The notes: generated from the letters alone by a model not told the origin. 64,000 nt of DNA from Trichoplax sp. H2 (GCA_003344405.1 NOWV01000021.1:744001-808000); one strand, 5' to 3'; shown: positions 13,689 through 25,153, counted from the first letter of the stretch. Translations and numbers: made by a program.

Positions 13689-14329
13689 TTGAGCGAGCCG
13701 AAGGTGGAACCTATATGAAAATATAGTTGCATCAATTCAGGTGTAATGTGTAACTACAGTACAGTATGAAAACTCTTTGTCAGCTTATTATTGAAGAGTC
13801 TTCGATCTAGTACTGTATCTACTTGGTCGTGTTCATTTTACTTATTGCATATTGAATGTAGCATACGTGCAATGCTCGAAGTAGCAACCGATAAATTTTT
13901 TATGCGAGTATTCAAAAGAACCAGTCCGTATGAAGAGGAAATATGCACAGTTGTATACTTAGCCGCTCGGATAATAGACATTACTCTCGGGATAGAGCTT
14001 TGTATATACTGTATATGATGTAAGTCCTGTATGAAATCATATTAGTTATATATGGGAGCTTCATTTTGTAAAATCAATTTCCATTTCATACACAGGAGAG
14101 TAGAGGTATTTTAATAATTTGGAATGGGTTACATGTATAGAGGCAAAAATGAATATATCATAGGGGGCTACTAAGCAATAAATAAACCTCCAGTGTAACA
14201 TTAAGTATCCTTTGAAACTTCTCGGAAACCTAAGAGAAGCAGAAAGTAGCATCAAATGGATTATACATTACAAATAATTGTGGAAAACTGATTAGAAGTG
14301 TTCGCGTTTTGTAATAATCTCAATACTCA
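13689..14329. repeat. Duplicate segment, copy A (left of the N gap)
   Basis: This segment is near-identical to 14350-15419 but lacks 441 bp that the second copy has. It runs exactly up to the N gap, and copy B starts exactly after it with the same bases (ttgagcgagccgaagg). Differences between copies are single-base changes and an 8-base indel near 14108. This is the pattern of two haplotypes placed one after the other in an assembly, not of an old tandem duplication. Confidence 0.85.
13862..14001 (+). other. Candidate coding exon, unidentified (copy A)
   Basis: An AG acceptor (gaatgtag) opens a frame reading IRAMLEVATDKFF, then a charged stretch with KRTSPYEEE and an amphipathic LAARIIDITLGIEL, before a GTATAT donor. 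The residue composition looks coding, and the frame is intact in the second copy with three substitutions (Glu to Lys, Arg to Gly, Pro to Ala). I found no phase-compatible partner exon, so the gene cannot be assembled and its function is unknown. Confidence 0.25.
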
Positions 14330-14349
14330 NNNNNNNNNNNNNNNNNNNN
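14330..14349. other. Assembly gap (20 N)
   Basis: Twenty consecutive N bases, probably a fixed-size placeholder joining two contigs whose ends overlap in content (see the flanking duplicate segments). Confidence 0.99.
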
Positions 14350-14517
14350 TTGAGCGAGCCGAAGGTGGAACCTATATGAAAATGTAGTTGCATCAATTCA
14401 GGTGTAATGTGTAACTACAGTATGAAAACTCTTTGTCAGCTTATTATTGAAGAGTCTTCGATCTAGTACTGTATCTACTTGGTCGTGTTCATTTTACTTA
14501 TTGCATATTAAATGTAG

Positions 14518-14657
14518 CATAGGTGCAATGCTCGAAGTAGCAACCGATAAATTTTTTATGCGAGTATTCAAAAGAACCAGTGCGTATGAAGAGGAAATAT
14601 GCACAGTTGTATACTTAGCCGCTCGGATAATAGACATTACTCTCGGGATAGAGCTTT
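14518..14657 (+). other. Candidate coding exon, unidentified (copy B)
   Basis: Second copy of the candidate exon at 13862-14001, with the same acceptor, donor and open frame. If the two segments are haplotypes, this is the same exon seen twice. Confidence 0.25.
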
Positions 14658-14803
14658 GTATATACTGTATATGATGTAAGTCCTGTATGAAATCATATTA
14701 GCTATATATGGGAGCTTCATTTTGTAAAATCAATTTCCATTTCATACACAGGAGAGTAGAGGTAATTTGGAATGGGTTACATGTATAGAGGTAAAAATGA
14801 ATA

Positions 14804-15244
14804 ACTTTGGTACGTTCACTTTCGTCTCATATCAAATCACAATAAAATATCATAGTTGCCCAACTCTACCATTGAGGCAGAATGAGTTTGTTTTAATAAG
14901 TCACTATTGTATGAACATGAGATTACGGTAGAGAATAGAGATGCAATAACTGTCTCGCAACACCACACCACAGAAGCGAAAAATGAAGCTTATCACAAAT
15001 AAAGAAACTTTAACAAGGTATCGCTTTCCTGTAGACGGAAAGTATGCAGCACTACGACTAATATCATTCAATTTAATTTAATTCAGCTCGCTATGCGGGA
15101 TAGGCCGAGGGAACAGTATTGAAATAATTTTAAGGACGGCGAAAAGGTCAGGGACTCTGTCGATAAGGCATCGATACTGTCCATTCACATTGCCCTTGAT
15201 TGATCCATTTACTTTTTGATTTAAATCATGCATTATATTATATA
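14804..15244. other. 441 bp insertion/deletion relative to copy A
   Basis: Present in copy B and absent in copy A at an AATATATC site. It has no long open frame, no terminal inverted repeat I can see, and no clear target duplication beyond the TA-rich site. It could be a small non-autonomous element or a plain deletion in the other haplotype; the sequence alone does not decide. Confidence 0.5.
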
Positions 15245-15449
15245 TATCATAGGGGGGCTACTAAGCAATAAATAAACCTCCAGTGTAACATTAAGTATCC
15301 TTTGAAACTTCTCGGAAACCTAAGAGAAGCAGAAAGTAGCATCAAATGGATTATACATTACAAATAATTGTGGAAAACTGATTAGAAGTGTTCGCGTTTT
15401 GTAATAATCTCAATACTCAAAGTGATTTTATATTTATCACTTTACACAG

Positions 15450-15500
15450 GACAGGTTTCCTTATTATTACGCTGACTTACAGCAACTACTACACGTGCTG
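15450..15500 (+). other. Candidate 51 bp exon, unidentified
   Basis: Flanked by a good acceptor (tttacacag) and a consensus GTAAGT donor. The in-between 51 bases are open in a frame reading DRFPYYYADLQQLLHVL; another frame is also open. It may belong to an unrecognised gene or to a 5' leader of TEX30. Confidence 0.3.
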
Positions 15501-15854
15501 GTAAGTCATCAATATATCGAAGTCTGTGATACAAAGTATAACAACTTTACAGAAAACGATGAATAAAATTAGTTATTCATTTTGAATTTAATTTCCCTAA
15601 TTTATTTATCTCGAAAACCAAACTAAATCGTCCGCAAGTCTTAGTGGCTTTACATCCGTCTCTGTAACAATATTACTGGCGGAAGTCTATTACATCAGTA
15701 CCGGTCCATTATCTATACGCACACTATGGCTACGCTCAGCATACTCGTACAGTACATACAGTATACTGTTTATATATATACATATACAGTATACATTATA
15801 AAGTATACTGAGTATAGTATTTTGTTATTGTTTTTACTGTTTTTTATATTGCAG

Positions 15855-15922
15855 TTTTAGGATAACACTTCCTCGTCTAGTTGATACCTCAGCAACAAGG
15901 AAGGATGTCGAAACTACAAGAA
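15855..15922 (+). other. Candidate exon upstream of TEX30
   Basis: A strong pyrimidine tract ending attgcag precedes this stretch, and a consensus GTAAGT donor follows it. A second possible acceptor (ttttag) lies six bases in. It joins in phase to 15450-15500 in one frame, giving an open reading frame. An ATG at 15905 could open a very short upstream frame. It may be a 5' untranslated exon of TEX30 or the end of a separate small gene. Confidence 0.3.
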
Positions 15923-16386
15923 GTAAGTTTGCAATAGATGAATTGATCGATCGATTAGTATGCGTGTGATATCATGAGTATAGTGGATCTGATACTGTCG
16001 TACTGAACTACTGTTGTTTCATCGATAAAATATTCCGTATTCAGCCACGTTGCAGAGCTGTGATCAAAACAAACTGCTGGAGATAAATTGTCGTTTAGGA
16101 TGGCGTGGATAGATTTGAGGGCTGAATGCCCTAAGCTTAGCTTTTGCCAGCATATACTGTATTCTGTTAGACCTAGTTGTATCTACAATATTGTGTGAGT
16201 AGAATGGTTTATCCATCATGATTGTGATATGATTACGAAACTTATGGTTGTTCAAATACAGCATGTGCTACACGATAGCTCAAACTTGTAAATTTTCTAC
16301 CTGTTTGCAGTTTGATCATCTGATTGACTAGTTTTGTTATAATCGTAAACGAGTTAAATCGTCCTTTCACTTTAATTTTTTTTAAT

Positions 16387-17395
16387 ATGAAGAAATCTCT
16401 GGCAATTCCTCACAAAGGAAAAGTTCTTGATGCAATCATTACCATACCACCGAAAGGATTTAAATCTGGTCATGGTGTTATTTTAACCCATGGAGCTGGA
16501 GGTGACATGAACTACGAACATCTTAAGGTTTTAGCTAAACATTTGGCAGAGAACGGCATTGCATGTCTCCGTTTTACATGCAAACCAACGGTCATGCGAA
16601 CGCGTGTTAACGCAATGACTTCAGTTCTGGTATTCGTTGCTATTAGCAGTACTATTTCAGCTCCTTACAGTAATTACTTACGGTATTCTTTATTCTATCA
16701 AACTAGGACTTTTGGAAGCAGTCAACTGAATATCCACTGAAAAAGTGCTTTCTTGCAGGTAAGGAATATCCGTCAGTTCTTGTGTACTGTACTCAACAGC
16801 CATGGAGCATTCCCATGTCAGTTGAGCATCTAGGGTACGCGCTGTAAGCATTTGTTGTAATGCTAGCTATACTTGTTCAACGAGTTAAAAGCTAAGTAAG
16901 TTTCTGTGCACGATACGTTTTACCGGACGTTCACTTTTAAAATTAAAATTAATTAATAAACTGTAATATCGGCTAGGTCGATCAATGGGATCACGAGTTG
17001 CAGCAACGCTTGCTGAAGAATTAACTCGCGCAAAAGATCAATTTATTGTCGGTGTCATTTGCTTATCATATCCACTGCATCCACCTAACAAGACTACCGA
17101 AATTAGACATTTGCAACCTGGTGTACCTGTTTTGTTTGTTAATGGTAAGCGCGATGCATTATGCGACGCAAAACTGATGGAAAAGGAAGTTCAAAATTTG
17201 CAATGTCAGTATCAGTTACATTGGATCGATGGTGCCGATCATAGCGTACGAGTAAAAGGGAGGAAACCAAGTGATATCTTGCAAGAGCTATGCACTACTG
17301 TCGTGGATTGGTGCCACGAGATTTTAAGTGAAGGCGATGCTAAACCTACTATCCGCAAGAAAGCAAAAACTGTCAAAGATTACTTTAAAAAGTAA
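16387..17395 (+). CDS. TEX30: TEX30-like alpha/beta hydrolase
   Basis: Member of the TEX30/KANSL3-type alpha/beta hydrolase family; its substrate is unknown. Three exons, 16387-16629, 16707-16758 and 16977-17395, join in phases 0 and 1 to give 237 residues (human TEX30 is 227). Visible motifs are GVILTHGAGGDMN (oxyanion-loop region), CLRFTCK, the nucleophile elbow GGRSMGSR across the exon 2/3 junction with Ser as likely nucleophile, VICLSYPLH, and DHSVRVKGR near the C-terminus with the likely catalytic His. The start MKKSLAIPHKGK was chosen because the human protein aligns from about this point and the upstream frame has no ATG. The C-terminal tail is Lys-rich, ending KTVKDYFKK. Short exon 2 encodes DFWKQSTEYPLKKCFLAG. 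Confidence 0.9.
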
Positions 17396-18109
17396 ATTTT
17401 TCATCAGTTAGTAATCAATAACTCCCTGTACTGTATGATAGACTCTATGCAGAACTTATTTTTGAACCTGCCTCAGAAATGCATTCAAGTTTACCTTTAT
17501 CCACGTATTTATGCAAAATATCAAATAAATAAACATGCATACACAGTAGCAGGTAATTACAGAAATCTTCTTGAATCTCCGTCTATTATACAGTACAAGA
17601 CAATCCACTGTTGCGTGAATAAGAAAAATAATCCAATGAATCTATTATTCATCTACCCACATCATGCATTAAAACCCTTAGTAAGTAGTAAAGTATAAAT
17701 GAAGTCATTTAATTGGATGAACCAAAAAATTTCAACATCACAGAGATTTGCGTCTTCTAGTAGTAGTCCATATACCAGTACAATACGCGTATAATACAGT
17801 AGAATATCACATTGTAAATTGTCAATTTAAGCCATTAATTTCATGATATAAATTCAGTATAAAAGATATTTGCATCTTCCACTTGCTATCTGAGCATTAA
17901 ATACAGTAAAAATGGCATTGTACATTGGAAACTTTGCAGTCAAGACATCGCCAATTCGATTTTTGTCGATATCAAGAAAAAATAAATAGCAATCATCTGG
18001 AATCTACTACTAGACTAGCTCATTTGAAATGTAGTCCTATGATAGATAGTATGATTCAGATATACAGTGCATAATTTGCAGAGCATTGACTGATCGATAA
18101 ATTATATAA
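17396..18109. other. Intergenic between convergent TEX30 and TIMM29
   Basis: TEX30 and TIMM29 converge on this 0.7 kb. It is AT-rich, and the open frame at 17435-17698 has no similarity or splice context. I see no gene. Confidence 0.5.
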
Positions 18110-18616
18110 TCAGTCTACTAGAGGATTAACATCGTAATCAATCATTTTCCTATCTAAGATTAACCATTTTTGGAGGAAGCCGATATCTTCGATTTTATCG
18201 TAGTATGTCCAAAAACCTGATTGAAGATTATGACAAGTATATTCATAATTTTTACAAATTTCGTTAGCGTCCTGCCGTATAACTAACGAGAATAAACCCA
18301 AACTAACATAAGTTAATAAATTTTCATTCTGCAAATATAATAATCGATCGATGTGAGCATCCGATGAAGGATTGCGTGTTAAACGGCTTAACAAGGATAA
18401 AGCATTGCCACATTGCTGTAATTCTGCATCGAAGGACTTTTCATCAGGATTTTGGTGCCAAATATAACCAAAAACACCGGCAAATATACCTAAAAATATC
18501 GGTCTACTAGGTTTTCTATAGCAACTTTTGGCTATTCCTGTGAATACATCTTCATAATCGCGATAAATATTAATTAATGGATTGCCTAACTTGGTGAATA
18601 ATTTTCTTGTAGCCAT
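18110..18616 (-). CDS. TIMM29: Mitochondrial import inner membrane translocase subunit Tim29
   Basis: Component of the animal TIM22 complex, which inserts carrier proteins into the inner mitochondrial membrane. It is a single uninterrupted frame of 168 residues. It opens MATRKLFTKLGNPL (basic, suited to mitochondrial import), then YRDYEDVF, and one hydrophobic segment at about residues 39-54 (RPIFLGIFAGVFGYIW). It continues with AELQQCGNALSLLS, NPSSDAHIDRLLYLQN, LTYVSLGLFSLV and the conserved end DIGFLQKWLILDRKM-DYDVNP. It aligns with human TIMM29 to the D-C/Y-D-I/V-N motif and then stops, so it lacks the roughly 60 extra C-terminal residues of the vertebrate protein. It is divergent from RNASEH2C with 327 bp between start codons. 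Confidence 0.88.
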   Translation of the reverse strand: MATRKLFTKLGNPLINIYRDYEDVFTGIAKSCYRKPSRPIFLGIFAGVFGYIWHQNPDEKSFDAELQQCGNALSLLSRLTRNPSSDAHIDRLLYLQNENLLTYVSLGLFSLVIRQDANEICKNYEYTCHNLQSGFWTYYDKIEDIGFLQKWLILDRKMIDYDVNPLVD

Positions 18617-18943
18617 TGCACTTGGTGAAGCGATATGTCGTAGTACTGCACAGGCAATAGTGTTGAACCCCTAGCCTGGCCTGGCCCCTGGTCAGTGGGG
18701 AGGGTTGAGGCTTGAAAGATGGTGTAACATGGCCATGACTGCGCCTGCGTCATCTTTCTGGACTTGCGTACTGTACTGCAGGTCAAATTGGATTTCGCGG
18801 GAAATTTACTACAGCCTTGTTTGTAGTAAACTACTATAGCACTTGAAACAAGAGCTAGCAATACAAGATAGACTATGAAAATGAACCACGTATGATAGAA
18901 ACTTCCGTGTAGATCTTCCGCAGTAGATACGAAGAAGGCGAGC
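18617..18943. promoter_or_regulatory. Likely shared bidirectional promoter of TIMM29 and RNASEH2C
   Basis: The two start codons lie head-to-head 327 bp apart. The interval includes a locally GC-rich patch (about 18660-18700, cctggcctggcccc). No defined factor sites or TATA box are claimed. Confidence 0.5.
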
Positions 18944-20151
18944 ATGTCGGGTGAAATTGTTATCCAAGATTTTAGCGAACGCAAATGTGCTAAATTGCAT
19001 CTACTACCTTGTACAATTGATTATAATGGTCAAGCAAATATCGATTCTTACTTTGAACCAACTATTAAGAAGAATGGCGAAGGTGAATACCAGTTCTAAA
19101 TGTACTTTCCAACATGAAACAAATACTGTAACTAGCAGCTAGAAAGCTCTCGATCGAGCTGTAAACAGTATTTTGATAATCATTTCTTGCTGGTGTAAAA
19201 TTCTATCATCGTCTTCAATTATTGTGGTATTGTATACATGTATCATGCAATCCTGTAGCAGTAGACTATAGAGAATCGTTATGCTTGGTATTCATAAATT
19301 CATCTCAAATTTAAATCAAATAGATTTATCAGCAACCTATCGTGGTCGACCTCTCTGTGGCGCTAAGATGGAGGTTCCCGACAACTACATCGGTAACAGA
19401 TATTCTATTCTATACCTATAATTTGAAATTAATCAAAGTATCCGTTCATTAACTACAAAGCAAATACGTATGGATACAGTATAGAAAATGTAGAATATTG
19501 TATAGTCTATACCATCTTATAATTCCAGCTATGATACAAGCAATTAGGAAATTACCCGTGCTATAGATTAAGCTTAAAAAACTAATCGATCCGGCGATAT
19601 ATTACTGTAACGCCATCAGCTCTACGGTTTACTACTATACTGTAGACGTAGTAGCGTATAAACATGCACATCATATCATCCAGTGATACAGCTAATTAGG
19701 AGCTAATATGCTAACAGCATGTGCAGTAATTTATCTCGCTCTTAGAAGAAAATCACATTCATCTTGTTTTTATGATAATAATTGACTATGCTTAAGGTTA
19801 CATAGTAAATTTCATCGCTGTTATGGACGCATTTCCAGAGTCAAGATGTTTGTTGATTAAGTTTACGTTAATTCTGTACTAGGATGCGTTCTAAAAGAAA
19901 CACAGAAGCCATTTGGTGAAGATGAGGTATCAAATCTAACAGGAAAATTAAGATTAAAACAACTGTGGAATGTCCCAATCATCCTATTAAAAATGCAGTT
20001 ATTTGTGAAACTCTTTTGATTTCTTTTAAAGGATCGACGATTAAAAATCTCCAGCCATTTTAAGGAATTGACGTACTGGAATCTTGATAACCGAACTTCA
20101 GTTAATGATAAATTACAAAAAGCGATACTATGGACGAAAATTGCTACAGCG
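18944..20151 (+). CDS. RNASEH2C: Ribonuclease H2 subunit C
   Basis: Non-catalytic subunit of the RNase H2 heterotrimer, which removes ribonucleotides from DNA and cleaves RNA:DNA hybrids in the nucleus. Exons 18944-19082, 19324-19392, 19883-19926 and 20032-20151 join in phases 1, 1 and 0. Recognisable blocks are AKLHLLPCTIDYNG, YFEPTIKKNGE, YRGRPLCGAKMEVPDNYIG (human has YRGRCLRG-type sequence) and FKELTYWNLD, followed by KAILWTKIATA matching the human C-terminal WPSLAAAI. The reading stops being certain after 20151. Either a donor GTTAGT there leads to a short last exon, possibly from 20198 to a TAA at 20221, or the frame reads through to 20276. So the 3' end is provisional and the protein is about 124-165 residues. 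Confidence 0.82.
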
Positions 20152-20718
20152 GTTAGTTTACTGTGCAGTTGCTCTATTATTTCATATGCCACCATAGTGC
20201 AAATTCCACATTTTACAATAATGCAATATCAATATCTCTCTAAACAAAGATATACTCTTTTCTTAATTGGTTAGATACATAAATCCGAAGATACCTAGGA
20301 TTAACAGCAGAGATATTAACTAAATATGATTTCAACCTCCAAAGTTAACAAAGTGACTGAAGTATCTTTCTACTGTGACCCACACAGAACTTAGCAAAAT
20401 AGCGTTACATGTATTATATCCTTGATATCGAGTACATGAAAGGGAATATTAAGGTGTATGACTTTATCGATTAATTTTTAGATTAACAGAAATCAGGTAA
20501 ATTTTAGCTATTAATAATTGTATCCTTTTGTATATATTATTTAAACTAAAGTTAACAGTAAAACTTGCTCCTAGTAAAAATAAAATGAAAGAGGATTTTT
20601 ATTTGCATAAATGACTTCGCCTTACGCGCATAACACGATTGCAACCACCCTTAGAAACATTTTTAAAGGTAATTTAATTTTAAAAGGAAAAGTATATTAT
20701 CCATTAATCACTAAGCAC
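20152..20718. other. Convergent 3' ends of RNASEH2C and DPP3
   Basis: Contains the unresolved last exon or 3' untranslated region of RNASEH2C and the 3' untranslated region of DPP3 on the other strand. No other gene is seen. Confidence 0.5.
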
Positions 20719-23700
20719 TCAGTAATCATGATTAGCGATTTCTTTCTCCCAAAGACCAAACAAATCTTCATCAAAACTGGGAAATCTATCGACGAAAGAC
20801 TTGATCATTCCTTCTACGTTCGATTCATATTCAGTAAAATCAACTTCATCTTCGCCTGCAATATTAATAGCATATGTGACATAATTTAGTGTGAAGATTG
20901 CTGCCTTGTTATCCAATTAAAAGTATTCAATCTTTGATGTCGCATAATCATTATAAATTAATTATTTATTACACACCATTAACTGAAGTATGACACTGAA
21001 CAAACATGGGTCGTGGCTGTTTACGATTCAGAACAATATTTCTGAACTTTATTAATGGAAGGTTCGGCTGTTCAGCTACTGTTGAGTAATGCTCATACAT
21101 CGACTTGGCAGCCTCGTAATCACCAGTCGCTTTATAAACCTGTAATCATTTGACAAGTTAACTAAACAATTTTGCTATAAATGAAACCTAATTTGCTTGA
21201 ATTGTATACGTGTATAATACTAACCTGCATTTTACATAAAAATTTGCCTATTGCATCTTTACCGTCCGTCGCTATGCGGTCTCTGTTTAAGGTAATAAGC
21301 AAATCAGGCTTACCATCTTCTCCAGTCATTTCTGAAATAGTCACGACTGCAGCATCAATTAACACGCGGGTGATAACAAATCGAGCCTGCATGTGCGCCT
21401 AACATATGACAGGAAACTTCAGCTTAACAACATTCAGTAATTACAATTTAAAAGTTTCAGTATAACCTGTTTCCAAGAGTTTGTTTCTGGAGTAAAAAAT
21501 TCTAATCCAAGAAGTCCACCGCGTACCATAAGCAACCAATTAACATATTTAACAGTTTCAGCAGCTTCTCCTTCATGACCAAATATTCTAAATAGATCAA
21601 AATATTAGCAATTATACCATAATTAAATTTAAAGATTTCCACAGCTGATAATTAGAAAATAGCATGGAAATAGTTAAAAAACCTTAGTACTTTATCTAAG
21701 AGACAGAGATATAATCCTACGCATTCAGCGCGACACTCTTCGTAAGAAGAACTCAATGATACAAATTTAGAATCATAAGTTTCACCGGGTTTATACCACT
21801 TTTCAACCTTCAGTAAAAAGTCGTAATAATAACACACAAAGAGGATATTTCAAAAATTGAAAACATAATTTCAACCGCGTACACTGCATAGGGACTATCA
21901 AACAATCAAATTAATTTACCTTCTCCCCAGTTAGAGGATTTAGGATATCACAGTCAAAATCAAATGACCCATCTTCGAGCTAAGGAAAGGAAATTATTTA
22001 CCATAATTTAATCATGGCTAATTTCGCGTAATTATCAATCTGCCTACAGTACCTGAGAAAATAATTTACCACTTCCGTGACCTAGTAACTCATGCAAGCC
22101 GACCTGAACCTCAAATGCAGGGCCTTTCAATTCTTTGTATAGTTCCTAAAATAAATACCCCATAGCGAAAATATCGTCATATTTTCTAATTGGATATTCA
22201 GCTACATATTCGTATTGCAAAAAGTAACCTGATCCTTTTCTGACAAGAAAGTGACTGCCTTATTGCTCCCATACGATGATAGGACATTGCCTAGTGATAC
22301 ATTTTTAAATCCTTCTGTCTGACGAATGTCATCATCTAATTTAAGTCATGTGCCGGTAAATATCATTCGGTTAGAATAACGCGACATATGTTACCATGTA
22401 ATTGGAATATCACGTACATTTATGGGATAGAAATCCTAAAATAACACAGCCACACAGATACTTACAGTTTGGGATATTGATCCCAGCTGGAATACCACTG
22501 CCAGAAAAGCCAACGATATCCAATGAAGTAAAATCAGGCTTTAAAAAAGTATCTTTCTCAAATGGCTTTGGCCACGGTAGTTCATCGAGTAAAGTTTCAG
22601 CAGAGTTCACCAATTCCGAGAACTTAATACTCATGGGCTTGTTAACCACGGCAACGAATCCTACAAGATTATATTTTAAAATATTTACTCTGATATGCAA
22701 CACTTATTGAGCGCAATGACGCTGTACAAACTTTGTTTACAGTTAATAATAATTTTTATCATCTGAAAACCTTCAAATTCTCCACGAATACCATATGGAT
22801 CACGATAAGTCTCAATGAAACCAATATAGCTAAAGGAGATCAATTAAAGCATCTTCATTTAATAACGAAATAGAGTAAAAAAATTACACGCATGTGAAGA
22901 TTTTACTAACACTTCGATAATTGGGCCTTTATTTTTAATCCAAAATCGGGAACCGTTTTTGTGAGATTCTATACTTCCAGTTGTGAAGCTATGGGAATAT
23001 TCCTCTAACATCGATATCTCATTGTTATTGGAAGCATAATTCTAATTTATAAGTAACAACAACATCAATTAATAGATAAGATTTACAGAGAAATAAACAT
23101 AATAGAAGTAACCTTGGCAGCTTGTAGGTTTTTTACTAATCTTTTCATTAACGGCGCATAATCTCCTCGAGTAATTAGTATTTCGCATCCTTTGTAAGTG
23201 TGCTTTCCTAACAGCTTTGCCATGGTATCTTCTCTACCTTGGCTATCTCGATATGCTTCTTCTACGGTATTGTATAATTACATGAATTAGATATTAGCAA
23301 GACAAGCAATTCAACAAGCTATACAATAATCAGGTGTGGATCTACGATAACCATAAGTTGTATTGAAATCATTGAGCTAACTATCTATTCGTTTCATGAT
23401 TATAAGCTACTGCCTTTACATACCAGATTTTTCAGCTGATGCAATCTTTAACTCATATTGTACTTTAGAACCATTTTCGTATTTGAATAACCTTGTATTG
23501 TAGGGAGATATATCCTAAACCAAAAGTAAAAGCAGCAATTAAGTACAGATCATTAAAAGGTGATCTAAATTAACATTTAATCTATTATCCTAGCTATGAA
23601 TAAAATATTAGCCTTCAAATGGTATTAGACTGCAATAGAGATATAATTTATATTGTAAAGTATACGTGTATTTTAATACTTGCACAGCCTCTACCAACCA

Positions 23701-24688
23701 TTTCTTGCATGAAATCTTTGATAAATTCTGCATCTTTCACACTGCAGTTACTCGAGTAGTAGGTACTAAGTCCCTAGTTTGGCGAGAATAGAAATTTGCA
23801 TCAATGGAATAATGATTATGATACATGCTAAATAAGATAATAAGAATAAGAATCGAAGTACTAATCTATAACAAATTATACCTGTTTGCCTAAACCTAAT
23901 TCTAAAACACGACTCTGAATGGAATACATCCGATCTTTACATAGATTCCACAACTTTTTCATGCGCTCGGCTTGCTGTTGGTAAGCTTTACTGGCTTGAA
24001 TAATGACCTCCAATTTTTCCTACCAGTGGTAAAAATATTGACTTTTCTTTTTATGGCACTCTTTTAAGTTTACTAGGGTTTGTATAGAGTCGTATGTAAA
24101 ATAGACACTATCAATCATTTCATTTCCGAATTACCTGAGGAATACCAGGAATAAATTTGGTATCTCCAAAGGATTTATAATTACCCATATTTGAATAGAA
24201 AGCAGCACTATAAATCAGCAAAGCCTACATAGTATGCATAGCAAATAATGATACCGTCAATAGAGAAAAAGCCGTAGCCAATTGAAGACCATCAGTAAGT
24301 ACCTCTATCCTACGAGCACATATTACTGGTGCTTTTATCAATTTATTACACTCTCCTTATTCATATCTTCTATACTAATACTATAAAGGAATACAATATC
24401 ACTACTGACATGAAATTCAGCGTCAGATGGTCCATTAGGAATCGATTGGCAAGCTGCTTTCAATTCATCAACGGTTTGTGTAGAATAGAGACTTTGAAAT
24501 AGAAGGAAAATAATTGGCGATTCGGGTGAAGTCTGCAAGAAGACTATTAAGCTGCCTTCCCATGACGCTTTCGATAAGTAATGGGCATAGTGTTTTTCCA
24601 CATTCGTCAATTCATTGAAAGCAACAGAACAATCTAAATTATTGATAGTCGTGTTGGGATCAATTTGTACTCTTTTCGCAGTCTCCAT
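20719..24688 (-). CDS. DPP3: Dipeptidyl peptidase 3 (zinc metallopeptidase, family M49)
   Basis: Cytosolic zinc peptidase that removes dipeptides from the N-termini of short peptides such as enkephalins and angiotensins. Seventeen exons (minus strand): 24410-24688, 24135-24224, 23882-24019, 23699-23773, 23424-23514, 23113-23261, 22911-23041, 22771-22829, 22466-22660, 22229-22335, 22053-22145, 21920-21979, 21683-21807, 21467-21587, 21225-21398, 20977-21139, 20719-20855. Lengths sum to 2187 bases, giving 728 residues (human 737), with every phase consistent. The zinc site HELLGH is in exon 11 ([14 protein letters not shown]) and the second motif EECRAE in exon 13 ([16 protein letters not shown]). 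Other family blocks are [68 protein letters not shown] and [13 protein letters not shown]. Exon 4 uses the GTTGGT donor because it alone keeps frame and alignment length. All catalytic residues I can name are intact. Confidence 0.95.
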
Positions 24689-25153
24689 TTCCTTTTAATA
24701 CTATCGCTTTCGTCTGATAATTGCTATATGTTGGTGAAGAAGAAGCAAATGGATAAACTGGATATGGAGAACGGATTGTCTACGAGATGTTTTTATCAAA
24801 GGCCCGATTCTACTTTCATACTGTACCTAGTATTAGGTAGAGATGAACAGTACAGTACAGTATATCGTAGTACACTAGGTAGAACGTTTCATGAACGGGC
24901 GTCTGGATGTCAGTCCAAGCGTCCATAGTGGATAGTGGATACTGGATAGATTCATTTTTATCATTTGTCTAGCGCTGCAGGGCTCCAACTTATTCCATTT
25001 TACCATGATTTACTATACAAATGTGTATTTTGAGCCACTTATTTCATGAATGGTAAACCATCCATCATTATAATTGATAGAACTTGTTGATGGTGGTCAC
25101 AACTAGCAGTGTAGACTACTTTTCTACATTCTTGTTTAGCTGGTATATTAGAG
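24689..25153. other. Intergenic upstream of DPP3
   Basis: 5' flank of DPP3. The plus-strand open frame at 24665-24928 overlaps DPP3 exon 1 and ends in ACAGTA-type repeat, so it is not supported. No gene is seen. Confidence 0.4.

Larger units (their letters stand above)
14350..15419. repeat. Duplicate segment, copy B (right of the N gap), with 441 bp insert
   Basis: Same sequence as 13689-14329, interrupted by an extra stretch at about 14804-15244. After that stretch the match resumes at tatcatagggg and continues to caatactca at 15411-15419, which is exactly where copy A ends. Confidence 0.85.

Noticed and set aside
14804-15244. Named transposon family for the 441 bp insert
   Set aside because: No terminal inverted repeats, poly-A tail, Pol III box pair or open frame visible, so no family is assigned.
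18586-19000. Minus-strand open frames overlapping the RNASEH2C start
   Set aside because: Shadow frames across the TIMM29/RNASEH2C promoter and RNASEH2C exon 1; no similarity.
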